This document shows positions 1 to 10,296 of a DNA stretch of 64,000 nucleotides, piece after piece. Position numbers and translations under genes: made by a program. Origin of the DNA: Acidobacteriota bacterium (GTDB lineage Bacteria > Acidobacteriota > Blastocatellia > RBC074); the NCBI GenBank assembly GCA_018269055.1, contig JAFDVI010000025.1:49802-113801 (forward strand), written 5' to 3'. Below the pieces are notes generated by a model. That model was not told where the DNA came from. It saw only the letters and a program-made list of their open reading frames with translations, and made no database searches. Position 1 is the first letter of the stretch. Each line of letters starts with the position of its first letter.

Positions 1-387
1 CCAGGCTATATGCTCGCCGCCCGCGTTCGCGGGCTGAAACCAAATCAATTTCGTGAAAAGATTTGGGTAATGACAAGGATTTATCGCCGGGAACAGAAAG
101 GCGTTCAGCCGCGTCCCGTCGGGACGCTTGAGCTTCGCTGGCAAACTACTCAAGCGTCCCGATGGGGCGCCAACTTCTTCAAGCTTTTCCGGCAGTGAAC
201 TGCCGGGCTAGTTTCAAACCGTCCCTTTCGGGACGAAAACCGTCACAAGCTGATTGCTCGTTTCCTTGTCGCGTAACATCAGTTAAGTGTAAGGAGAGTT
301 CTTTTACCCGCCTTACACGCTCACGCCTCGCATCTTCACCGGATGCGCAATTTGACCGCTAAATTTGATCGCCAAAGGAGCATATTC
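1..387. repeat. Intergenic region with short palindromes, upstream of the GH51 gene
   Basis: No credible gene is seen here. The stretch carries at least three short perfect or near-perfect palindromes: positions 111-127 (GCGTCCCGTCGGGACGC), 189-206 (CCGGCAGTGAACTGCCGG) and 220-235 (CGTCCCTTTCGGGACG). They have 6-7 bp stems and tiny loops and resemble the mosaic found at 3182-3374. They are too short and too many to be one terminator. The ribosome binding site of the downstream gene (AAAGGAG) lies at 375-381. Confidence 0.6.
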
Positions 388-3160
<2,773 letters not shown>

Positions 3161-3181
3161 ACGATACTGCTCAGTCCTTTT

Positions 3182-3374
3182 CGTCACGGAGTGACGGTTG
3201 ATCTTAAGCAGGCCGTTTACGGCCTGCAACGAGGCGAAAAAGGTTCGCGTCGCGTAGCGACGGCTGAATCTTCGCCCCCACACAACATTCAAGCGTCACT
3301 ACGTGACGCGATTGGTCGCCGGACGCTTTGCAGGCCGTAAACGACCTGCCTAAATTCAAAAGCCGCTACGCGGC
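3182..3374. repeat. Mosaic of six short palindromic hairpins
   Basis: Six separate mini-palindromes follow each other between two esterase genes: 3182-3196 (CGTCACGGAGTGACG), 3208-3227 (GCAGGCCGTTTACGGCCTGC), 3248-3262 (CGTCGCGTAGCGACG), 3293-3309 (GCGTCACTACGTGACGC), 3330-3349 (an imperfect second copy of the 3208 unit) and 3362-3374 (GCCGCTACGCGGC). Stem sequences differ but the design is the same, a 6-8 bp stem with a loop of 3-4 bases. The look is that of REP-like interspersed repeats and not of a terminator, since no T-run follows. Confidence 0.7.
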
Positions 3375-3407
3375 CGCAGCAGCTACAAAAAAATATTGGG
3401 CCGACGA

Positions 3408-4499
3408 ATGATAAGAATAACTATGCGAGAAACGAAATTCATTTGTGGAATAACGCTGATTTTAATGACTGTGCTCGCGATACCGGTCGCGGCACAGGTT
3501 CAAACCGAAGTTCCTCCGGTCATACCGGGCGCGAAGCCAGTGCAGGTCGAGCGCATCAAGATTCACGGCACCGCGCTGGAAGGCAATCTGGAAGGGGATG
3601 CGGTTGACCGCGATGTCCTGGTGTTTTTGCCGCCGAGCTACGCCAAAGAAAAATCCCGGCGGTATCCGGTCGTCTACGCCTTGCACGGATATTCCATCGG
3701 TGCGGAACAATGGAGCAAGGAAATTCACGTCCCGCAAACCATCGAAGGCGCATTCGCCCAGGGCGCGAAAGAGGTAATCGTCGTATTGCCCGATTCCAAA
3801 ACTGTGCATAACGGCTCGATGTATTCGAGTTCCGTCACCACCGGAGATTTTGAAAACTTCATTGCGCGCGATGTCGTGGCGTTCATTGACGCGCATTACC
3901 GGACGTTTCCCAATCGGCTGAGCCGTGGGTTGGTCGGTCATTCGATGGGCGGGTACGGCGCGACGCGTATCGGCATGAAGCATTCCGATGTGTTCGGCAG
4001 CCTGTACATTATGAGTCCGTGTTGTTTGTCTGCGCGCCAAGCCGGCCCGGCGAACCCGGAACTGGAAAAGACGCTGGCCGAAGTGAAAACGCCCGAAGAT
4101 TCCGCCAAACTGCCGTTTGGCCCGCGCGCTCAGTTGGCGACTGCCGCCGCTTGGTCGCCGAATCCGAAAAATCCTCCGCTGTACCTTGATCTGCCGATGA
4201 AAGACGGTAAACCGCAGCCGGACGTATTGGCCAAATGGGCGGCGAATGCGCCGCTGGCTTTCATTGACCAATACATCGGCAATTTGCGCCAATACCGCGC
4301 GATTTCGATGGATGTCGGCGACAAAGACGGATTGCGGACTGATACCAACAAACTTCACGATGCGATGGACAAATACGGTATCGCGAACGGCTTCGACTTG
4401 TACCAAGGCACGCACACCAGTGCTGTGGCTGTGCGGTTTCAGAATTATGTGATGCCGTTCTTCAGCAAGCATCTGTGTTTCAGCAAAGATTGTAGGTAA
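3408..4499 (+). CDS. Secreted alpha/beta-hydrolase esterase (esterase D/CE1-like)
   Basis: A 363-residue secreted hydrolase. The signal peptide is FICGITLILMTVLAIPVAAQ. PPSYAKEKSRRYPVVYALHGYS marks the strand-plus-oxyanion region, GHSMGGYG carries the nucleophile (about S179), an Asp in DVGDKDGL and the His of GTHTS (about H336) complete the triad. The family resembles S-formylglutathione hydrolase and esterase D, and the secreted members are usually carbohydrate or antigen-85-like esterases. No strong ribosome binding site decides between ATG 3408 and ATG 3423 (MRETKF); both keep the signal peptide. It is separated from the GH51-esterase pair by the palindrome mosaic and so may have its own promoter. 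Confidence 0.82.
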   Translation: MIRITMRETKFICGITLILMTVLAIPVAAQVQTEVPPVIPGAKPVQVERIKIHGTALEGNLEGDAVDRDVLVFLPPSYAKEKSRRYPVVYALHGYSIGAEQWSKEIHVPQTIEGAFAQGAKEVIVVLPDSKTVHNGSMYSSSVTTGDFENFIARDVVAFIDAHYRTFPNRLSRGLVGHSMGGYGATRIGMKHSDVFGSLYIMSPCCLSARQAGPANPELEKTLAEVKTPEDSAKLPFGPRAQLATAAAWSPNPKNPPLYLDLPMKDGKPQPDVLAKWAANAPLAFIDQYIGNLRQYRAISMDVGDKDGLRTDTNKLHDAMDKYGIANGFDLYQGTHTSAVAVRFQNYVMPFFSKHLCFSKDCR

Positions 4500-4511
4500 A
4501 GCACCAGCCCC

Positions 4512-4846
4512 ATGAAAAAATCCTTGTGGCAATTGACTCCCTTGTGATGGCTCAACGGCAAAGAAGTCATCGGCATTTATGGCGACCGCCAAACCGTCGT
4601 TGACGACGGCGTTTCCAAACGGTTGACGCTCAACAAAGTGCAAAACATCATTCGCGCCGTGATTGTCAACGGCGGAGAAGCCACGGATTTTTGCGCACGC
4701 TTTCTCGACACTGATGACAAACCGATCAAAGACATCACCATAAGCCTTGGCGAAGTTCGCGCTGCGCCCGCTGGGGCAAAACCGCGAAGGCAACCAGCAG
4801 CTTTACCGTGCGTCGGTTCCCATGATCGAATACCCAGCCAAAAGTA
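4512..4846 (+). pseudogene. Decayed gene, in-frame stop plus frameshift
   Basis: A coding-like stretch that no longer encodes one protein. ATG 4512 opens a frame that hits TGA at 4545-4547 after 11 residues. The same frame then stays open and protein-like (WLNGKEVIGIYGDRQTVV, later NGGEATDFCARFLDTDD). Around 4745 the sensible reading moves to another frame, giving ALRPLGQNREGNQQLYRAS and VPMIEYPAK. I do not recognise the family. A remnant of a small protein of about 110 residues is the simplest explanation; sequencing errors could produce the same picture. Confidence 0.45.
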
Positions 4847-4986
4847 ATGTGTTCAATAAAAAAGGATTTGACCCATCGCGCTTGAAACTAAAGCATCTTC
4901 CTGAATTACCGAACAGGCTTTTAGACAGCCAGAGAAGCCGTGGTGTACTCTCGCTTTTGGCAACGGCGCGCATGGAGAAAATACAA

Positions 4987-5775
4987 ATGACAAATAACCA
5001 AATTCGCTTTGATGATGGAGCAGCCTATGAACGTTACATGGGCAAATGGAGCCAGTTGGCGGGGGAAACATTTCTCGACTGGCTGGCTCCGAAATCGGGG
5101 TTGCGTTGGCTGGACGTTGGGTGTGGCAACGGCGCCTTTACCGAATTGCTGGGCGAACGGTGCGCGCCGGTTTCAATTGAAGGGGTAGACCCGTCGGAAG
5201 GGCAGCTTGCCTTTGCGCGTACACGACCCGTGGCGAGCGTTGCACAATTCCATCAGGGTGATGCGATGGCGCTGCCGTTTCCCGACGACTCGTTCGACGT
5301 AGCGGTGATGCCGCTGGTGATTTTCTTTGTTCCCGAACCGGCGAAGGGTGTCGCCGAAATGGCGCGCGTGGTTTGTCCCGGCGGCATCGTGACGGCTTAT
5401 GGATGGGATATGCTGGGCGGCGGCTTTCCTTACGAAGCGTTGTTGAGCGAGATGCGCGGACTTGGCATTGCCGTTCCGGAACCGCCGAATCCGGGCGCGG
5501 CTTCCATCAACACGCTGCGGGATTTGTGGACGGATGCGCGGTTGGAAGCCGTCGAAACGCGGGAAATCATTGTGCAGCGGACATTCGCCGATTTCGATGA
5601 TTATTGGACAACGGTTCTGGGCGCGCCGAGTGTCGGTTCAAAACTCGCCGCGATGACCTCCGAAGAGGTAGCGCAACTCAAAGAAATCTTGCGCATACGC
5701 TTGTCCACAGACGCCGCTGGCCGCATCACCTACAGCGCTCGTGCGAACGCCGTGACAGGTCGCGTGCGAAGCTAA
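4987..5775 (+). CDS. Class I SAM-dependent methyltransferase
   Basis: A 262-residue cytosolic methyltransferase of the UbiE/Methyltransf_11 kind. Motif I is LDVGCGNGAFTELL, the acidic motif II residue is in IEGVDPSE, and motif IV is DSFDVAVMPLVIFF. The C-terminal part is a mixed domain typical of small-molecule methyltransferases, so the substrate cannot be told. The frame is open upstream to about 4747, but that part is the tail of a decayed gene. ATG 4987 is chosen because GGAG sits at 4974-4977; ATG 4972 would place that element inside the gene. The ankyrin-repeat gene starts 40 bases after its stop. Confidence 0.85.
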   Translation: MTNNQIRFDDGAAYERYMGKWSQLAGETFLDWLAPKSGLRWLDVGCGNGAFTELLGERCAPVSIEGVDPSEGQLAFARTRPVASVAQFHQGDAMALPFPDDSFDVAVMPLVIFFVPEPAKGVAEMARVVCPGGIVTAYGWDMLGGGFPYEALLSEMRGLGIAVPEPPNPGAASINTLRDLWTDARLEAVETREIIVQRTFADFDDYWTTVLGAPSVGSKLAAMTSEEVAQLKEILRIRLSTDAAGRITYSARANAVTGRVRS

Positions 5776-5815
5776 TTTTGAGGTCGAACTCATCGCTAAC
5801 TCAAAATCCCAAGAT

Positions 5816-6493
5816 ATGGAAACCCTGCTGCAATCCATTGTGGATGATGACCGAAAGAGGGTCGGCAAGTTACTGGCTGCCGACAGGTCGCTTGTTTCCC
5901 AGCGCATCAATGAAGCCAGATTTTACGATTCGAAGATTTTTCATTGGCTTTACGTTGGCGATACGGCGTTGCATTTGGCTGCCGCCGGGTATCGAGTCGA
6001 GATCGTTCGCCAGTTGCTCGACGCCGGAGCAGACCCGAATGCGGCGATGAATCATCGCCGGAGCACACCGCTTCATTACGCGGCGGACGGATACATTGTT
6101 GGGTCTGCTTGGAATCCAAAGTTACAGGAGCAGACAATTAACTGTCTGCTTGCGGTGGGCGCGAACATCCACGCCCAGGACAAAAACGGCGCATCCGCTT
6201 TGCATCGAGCCGTACGCACGCGATGCGCTCTAGCCACGAATGTATTGCTCAAAGCGGGTGCCGACTCAGCGTTGAGGAACAAGCCCGGTTCGACGCCGTT
6301 CCATCTGGCGGTGCAAAACACCGGTCGCGGAGGAAGTGGCGCGGAGGAAGCCAAAGCCGCACAGCGAGAAATCATCGAAGTATTTCTACAGTTCGGCGTC
6401 AGTCCCGCGATCAAAGACAGCAAGGGAAAATCTGTTCTGGATTGGGCAAAGAGCGATTGGATTCGGGAAATGCTGGAAGAAGCGAAGGTCTGA
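5816..6493 (+). CDS. Ankyrin-repeat protein
   Basis: A 225-residue soluble protein made almost entirely of ankyrin repeats. Recognisable units are DTALHLAAAGYRVEIVRQLL followed by DAGADPNA, then STPLHYAADG, CLLAVGANIHAQDKNGASAL with HRAVR, KAGADSALRNKPGSTPFHLA, and a final incomplete repeat, FGVSPAIKDSKGKSVLDWA. There is no signal peptide or membrane segment, so it probably acts in the cytoplasm as a protein-binding scaffold. No enzymatic domain is present. The partner is unknown; the adjacent methyltransferase is the only candidate suggested by context. Confidence 0.88.
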   Translation: METLLQSIVDDDRKRVGKLLAADRSLVSQRINEARFYDSKIFHWLYVGDTALHLAAAGYRVEIVRQLLDAGADPNAAMNHRRSTPLHYAADGYIVGSAWNPKLQEQTINCLLAVGANIHAQDKNGASALHRAVRTRCALATNVLLKAGADSALRNKPGSTPFHLAVQNTGRGGSGAEEAKAAQREIIEVFLQFGVSPAIKDSKGKSVLDWAKSDWIREMLEEAKV

Positions 6494-6533
6494 CATGAAC
6501 GGTTTAAGTCGGTTTTCAGGTGCGTGTGGGACT

Positions 6534-6629
6534 GAACCACGGGGAGCGCGGGGAAGTTTTGGAAAAAACATGTCTATGAAACTTGACAATCCCCAAAAAG
6601 CCCTGTGATCCCTGTGTTCCCCGTGGTTC
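6534..6629. repeat. Long-range inverted repeat (GAACCACGGGGA / CCCCGTGGTTC)
   Basis: Bases 6534-6555 (GAACCACGGGGAGCGCGGGGAA) pair with 6608-6629, of which the last 13 bases TTCCCCGTGGTTC match perfectly; the arms are separated by about 52 bases. There is no T-run. It has the same architecture as the inverted repeats at 17767-17853, 17903-17961 and 54771-54866: G/A-rich left arm, short spacer, C/T-rich right arm. Confidence 0.6.
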
Positions 6630-6671
6630 TTGTCCCATAAACGCAATCGCAAACTGCTCCAGGAAACGAAT

Positions 6672-7163
6672 ATGAACAATCCTAAAAGCCTGATTACTGC
6701 CTTGGAAGATGCTCCTGGCATCATTATTCCTCTGATTCACGAAATGCCGCCTGAAAATCTGAAGCGGCGGCCCAGTCCGAACAAATGGTCTGTGCATGAG
6801 CATGCCTGCCATCTGGCAGATGTAGACACGTTGTACCGTTCGCGCTTAGAGTTGATCCTGTCTGATCCGGCGCCGTATATCCCAGGCGTTCTCCCTACGC
6901 CGGAAGAAGAAGCAGGTTCACTGTTAAAGCTCGATTTAGAAACTGCGCTTGAATGCTATGCGCGGGATCGCATTCGTCTGGTGGAACGGTTGAGAATGTT
7001 GTCCGCTGAGGATTGGCAGCGAACCGCCGAGCACGAAGAGTGCGCGCATTACTCCGTGTTTATTATGTTTCGGCAGCTTTGGTTGCATGAAGTATTTCAT
7101 GCCTACAGGATCGAAGAACTGGTGCTGAAAAAAGATTGGCCGTCAACCACATCCCAAACTTGA
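6672..7163 (+). CDS. DinB-family metal-dependent protein
   Basis: A 163-residue four-helix-bundle protein of the DinB/YfiT superfamily. The typical early block is PPENLKRRPSPNKWSVHEHA with metal-ligand His residues in HEHACHLADVD, and the last ligand lies in LWLHEVFHAYRIEEL. Family members bind Ni or Zn, and some are thiol (bacillithiol or mycothiol) transferases, but most have no known substrate. ATG 6672 follows AGGAAACGAAT; an upstream in-frame codon at 6630 lacks a site. Its last 27 bases overlap an extended reading of the next gene, but the preferred start of that gene is 11 bases downstream. Confidence 0.82.
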   Translation: MNNPKSLITALEDAPGIIIPLIHEMPPENLKRRPSPNKWSVHEHACHLADVDTLYRSRLELILSDPAPYIPGVLPTPEEEAGSLLKLDLETALECYARDRIRLVERLRMLSAEDWQRTAEHEECAHYSVFIMFRQLWLHEVFHAYRIEELVLKKDWPSTTSQT

Positions 7164-7174
7164 ACGAGAAGAGA

Positions 7175-8614
7175 ATGAATAGAATTTGTTTTGTAATGAC
7201 CGCTTCTGGAAGATTGATGCGCTTGGCCGGTTTGGCGAGCGCGCTGTGTTTATCGTCGCTCGCAGTTTTCGGCCAGGACATCGCTTGGCCGCAGTTTCGC
7301 GGGCCGAACTCAAATCCCGTGGGAACGCACGCGCAGTTGGCTGAGCGCTGGTCGAAGACCGAAAACATTGAATGGGCGCAGGAAGTTCCTGGGCGCGGAT
7401 GGTCATCGCCCATTGTGACAGGCGACAAAATTTTTCTGACCACCGCCACGACGGAAGGCAAATCGAAGCCGCCGCAAACCGGCACGGAATACAGCAATGA
7501 ATATGTCGCGGAGTTGCAGAAACAGGGGCTGCCAATGGACAAGGTCATTGAGAAAGTGACCGAACGCGACATTGAACTGCCGAAAGAAGTGATGCTGCAT
7601 TATTTCGTTTATTGCCTGAACCTGAAGAGCGGCAAGGTGGAATGGCAGAAAGAGTTTTTCGCCGGACATCCGCCCGGCGGGCGGCATCGCAAAAACAGCT
7701 TTACTTCGGAAAGTCCTGTCACCGATGGAAAGTTCGTTTACGTGTACGTGGCGAATCTGGGATTGTGGGCGTTTGATTTGAAAGGCAAACAGGTGTGGAC
7801 GACGACGCTGGAAGCGAATCCGATTTACCTGGATTTCGGGACGGGAAGTTCGCCCGCGCTGGTCAATAACCTGTTGGTGATTCTGAACGACAACGAAAAA
7901 CAGCAATTCATTGCGGCATTCGATAAACAAACGGGCAAAGAGGTCTGGCGCACGAATCGGGAAATCGGTCCCAAAGGGCGGCGATCAGCCTGGGTAACGC
8001 CGTATGTTTGGCCGCATACGTTGCGCACGGAAATCGTCGCGGTAGGGCCGGGCGAAGTGGTGAGTTATGACCTGACGGGTAAAGAATTGTGGCGAATGTC
8101 GGGAATGTCCGGGTCGCCAATTCCAATGCCCTTTGCGTATGACGGATTACTGTACATTGACGGCGGGCGAGGCGCGAGCCTTGTCGCGGTTCGTCCCGGT
8201 GCGAAAGGCGACATATCTTTGGCAAAAGGCGAAACCTCGAACGAATACGTCGTCTGGTCGCAAGCGCGCGCGGGAACCTATCTGCCATCGCCCGTCGCTT
8301 ATGAAGGCGGTGTGTACTCGCTGACCGAAACGGGAATTTTGACGCGCTTTGACGCCAAAACCGGCAAACAGACGTACAAAACGCGGATTGATCCTTCGGC
8401 AACGGCTTTTACAACTTCGCCGTGGGCATACAACGGCAAGCTGTTTTGCCTGAGCGAAGAGGGCCAGACCTTCGTCATCGCGGCGGGCGAAGAGTTCAAA
8501 CTGTTGCACCAGAACGATCTGGACGATTTCACGCTTGCGTCACCGGCAATCGTGGGCGAACGGTTGTTGCTGCGAACGGAGCATCGGCTGTATTCGATTC
8601 GCCGCAAAAAATAA
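7175..8614 (+). CDS. Secreted PQQ-like beta-propeller protein
   Basis: A 479-residue exported protein made of PQQ/BamB-like propeller blades. After the signal peptide (RLAGLASALCLSSLAVFGQ) comes the family hallmark WPQFRGPNSNP, then repeated blades with the GxxxW docking pattern (LNLKSGKVEWQKEF, FDLKGKQVWTT, FDKQTGKEVWRT, YDLTGKELWRM, FDAKTGKQTYKT). Acidobacterial and planctomycete genomes have many such proteins; they are probably binding or scaffolding propellers and not true quinoprotein dehydrogenases. I see no clear PQQ ligand set. ATG 7175, with GAACGAGAAGAG just upstream, fits the signal peptide better than an in-frame TTG at 7136. Confidence 0.85.
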   Translation: MNRICFVMTASGRLMRLAGLASALCLSSLAVFGQDIAWPQFRGPNSNPVGTHAQLAERWSKTENIEWAQEVPGRGWSSPIVTGDKIFLTTATTEGKSKPPQTGTEYSNEYVAELQKQGLPMDKVIEKVTERDIELPKEVMLHYFVYCLNLKSGKVEWQKEFFAGHPPGGRHRKNSFTSESPVTDGKFVYVYVANLGLWAFDLKGKQVWTTTLEANPIYLDFGTGSSPALVNNLLVILNDNEKQQFIAAFDKQTGKEVWRTNREIGPKGRRSAWVTPYVWPHTLRTEIVAVGPGEVVSYDLTGKELWRMSGMSGSPIPMPFAYDGLLYIDGGRGASLVAVRPGAKGDISLAKGETSNEYVVWSQARAGTYLPSPVAYEGGVYSLTETGILTRFDAKTGKQTYKTRIDPSATAFTTSPWAYNGKLFCLSEEGQTFVIAAGEEFKLLHQNDLDDFTLASPAIVGERLLLRTEHRLYSIRRKK

Positions 8615-8622
8615 GCACGCCG

Positions 8623-8653
8623 CAAGGCACACTTTTGGAGCAGGTGTGCCTTG
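8623..8653. terminator. Hairpin after the propeller gene
   Basis: A perfect 10-bp inverted repeat (CAAGGCACAC / GTGTGCCTTG) with an 11-base loop lies 9 bases after the stop codon at 8614. The loop contains TTTT but no T-run follows the stem, so intrinsic termination is uncertain. A role in mRNA 3'-end protection is equally possible. Confidence 0.4.
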
Positions 8654-8867
8654 TGCAACAACCTCGCATCCTCAGCGTAAATCCTCCAATCATTCCACGG
8701 CCATTCATTGTTCGTCTGTAAGGCGCGGCGTATACTTCGCTCCGTCTTGCGGGAAGGCCGTCCGGCGTTCTCTCAACATCAAAACAAATCAGGAGCTTCA
8801 CCGGTGCAGGCATGATCGAAGCCGACCATCCCGGCGGCCTGCAGTTGAGCTTCGAAAGACTGAATCC

Positions 8868-10190
8868 ATGACTTCTATCAAACAACGCATATTTGTCGTG
8901 ATGTGTGTCCTTTTTTGCTGGGCGGGCAATGTTTCGGCTCAGCAAAAATACGATCTGCTCTTAAAAGGCGGCCATGTCATTGATCCCAAAAACAACATCA
9001 GCGCGGTTCGGGATGTGGCCATTGTGAATGGAAAAGTCGCCGCGGTGGCGGCCAAAATCAATCCGGCGGACGCCTTCAAGGTGGTGGATGTTTCGGGGTA
9101 TTACGTTACGCCGGGACTGATTGACATTCACGTTCACGTGTACGCGGGAACGGGCGAACGCGCTTCTTATGCCGGTGATAACAGCCTGTATCCCGACGGC
9201 TTCACGTTCCGCGTGGGAGTCACCACGGTAGCCGATGCCGGATGCGCTGGGTGGCGAAATTTTGAAGATTTCAAACAGCGCATCATGGATCGCTCCAAAA
9301 CGCGCGTGCTGGCTTTCTTGAACATCGTCGGTAACGGCATGCGCGGCGGAAAGTTCGAACAGGATTTGACCGATATGGAAATCAAACCAGCGGCGGACAT
9401 GGCGAAGCGTTATCCGGGATTGATCATTGGCATCAAAACCGCGCATTACGCCGGACCGGAATGGACGCCGGTTGAACACGCCGTCGAAGCGGGCACGGCG
9501 GCCAACATTCCCGTAATGGTGGATTTCGGCGCCAATCACCCCGACACGCGCCCGCTGAGCGAGCTCGTCACCAAAAAGCTGCGACCCGGCGACATTTACA
9601 CGCATGTGTATTCCGGGTTGCGCAATGAGCAGCTTGAAAACGGCAAGGTCAACCCGGCGCTTTGGGAAGCGCGCAAACGCGGCGTGATTTTTGACGTGGG
9701 CCACGGCGGCGGCAGCTTTTTGTGGCGCGTCGCCGTCCCGGCGATGAAAGAGGGATTCGTTCCTGATTCCATTTCCACCGATTTGCACATCGGCAGCATG
9801 AACGCCGGGATGAAAGACATGCTCAATGTGATGGACAAGTTTCTGGCGATGGGCATGTCCGTTGACGATGTGATTGCGCGCTCGACGTGGAATCCTGCGC
9901 GCGAAATCAAACGTGAAGACCTGGGCAACCTTTCCGTTGGCGCGGTGGCCGACATCGCCGTGTTCAGCCTGGAAAAAGGCAAATTCGGTTTCACGGATAT
10001 GAACGGTGCGCGAATGCGTGGTACGCAAAAACTTACCTGCGAAGTGACGTTGCGCGACGGGAAAGTCGTTTACGATTTGAACGGCCTGACACGACCGGAC
10101 TGGGACACGTTGCCGCCCAACTATCCGCGCGTTGGTGACGCGCGTTGGGATGCGGTAACGCCCGCTCCCGCCAATCGCAGACCGCGGTAG
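8868..10190 (+). CDS. Exported amidohydrolase/deacetylase (dihydroorotase-like)
   Basis: A 440-residue amidohydrolase-superfamily enzyme with a Sec signal (RIFVVMCVLFCWAGNVSAQ). It has the LLLKGGHVIDPKNN start typical of the group, the metal-binding HxH in DIHVHVYAG, later His ligands in KTAHYAG and YTHVYSG, and the last-strand Asp region in STDLHIGSMN. This matches the amidohydrolase/deacetylase subfamily often paired with a SelA-like PLP ammonia lyase, and such a gene follows 106 bases downstream. Likely work: removing an acyl or ring amide from an amino-sugar or amino-acid derivative in the periplasm. ATG 8868 is the start that gives a signal peptide; an upstream extension in the same frame has no such feature. 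Confidence 0.83.
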   Translation: MTSIKQRIFVVMCVLFCWAGNVSAQQKYDLLLKGGHVIDPKNNISAVRDVAIVNGKVAAVAAKINPADAFKVVDVSGYYVTPGLIDIHVHVYAGTGERASYAGDNSLYPDGFTFRVGVTTVADAGCAGWRNFEDFKQRIMDRSKTRVLAFLNIVGNGMRGGKFEQDLTDMEIKPAADMAKRYPGLIIGIKTAHYAGPEWTPVEHAVEAGTAANIPVMVDFGANHPDTRPLSELVTKKLRPGDIYTHVYSGLRNEQLENGKVNPALWEARKRGVIFDVGHGGGSFLWRVAVPAMKEGFVPDSISTDLHIGSMNAGMKDMLNVMDKFLAMGMSVDDVIARSTWNPAREIKREDLGNLSVGAVADIAVFSLEKGKFGFTDMNGARMRGTQKLTCEVTLRDGKVVYDLNGLTRPDWDTLPPNYPRVGDARWDAVTPAPANRRPR

Positions 10191-10200
10191 CAAGCCTGGC

Positions 10201-10274
10201 AATTCAGTTCGTAGTCCCGCCTTCAGACGGATGGAACTGAATTGAACAATTCCGCCTGAAAGCGGGACTACGAA
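10201..10274. repeat. Two overlapping inverted repeats, mutually exclusive hairpins
   Basis: Arm A, 10208-10231 (TTCGTAGTCCCGCCTTCAG and following bases), pairs with 10251-10274 (its near-exact complement, TCCGCCTGAAAGCGGGACTA and CGAA). A second repeat pairs 10201-10210 (AATTCAGTTC) with 10234-10243 (GAACTGAATT). The two share bases 10208-10210, so in RNA they would compete at the base. It lies between the amidohydrolase and the SelA-like gene and could be a dispersed repeat or a processing/attenuation site. Confidence 0.65.
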
Positions 10275-10296
10275 CCTACCTACTGGAGACACTGTT

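Noticed and set aside
3182-3374. CRISPR array
   Set aside because: The six palindromes have different sequences and irregular spacing, and no cas gene is near.
8535-8867. Upstream extension of the amidohydrolase gene
   Set aside because: It overlaps the propeller gene, is basic and unlike a protein, and would bury the clear signal peptide starting at 8868.
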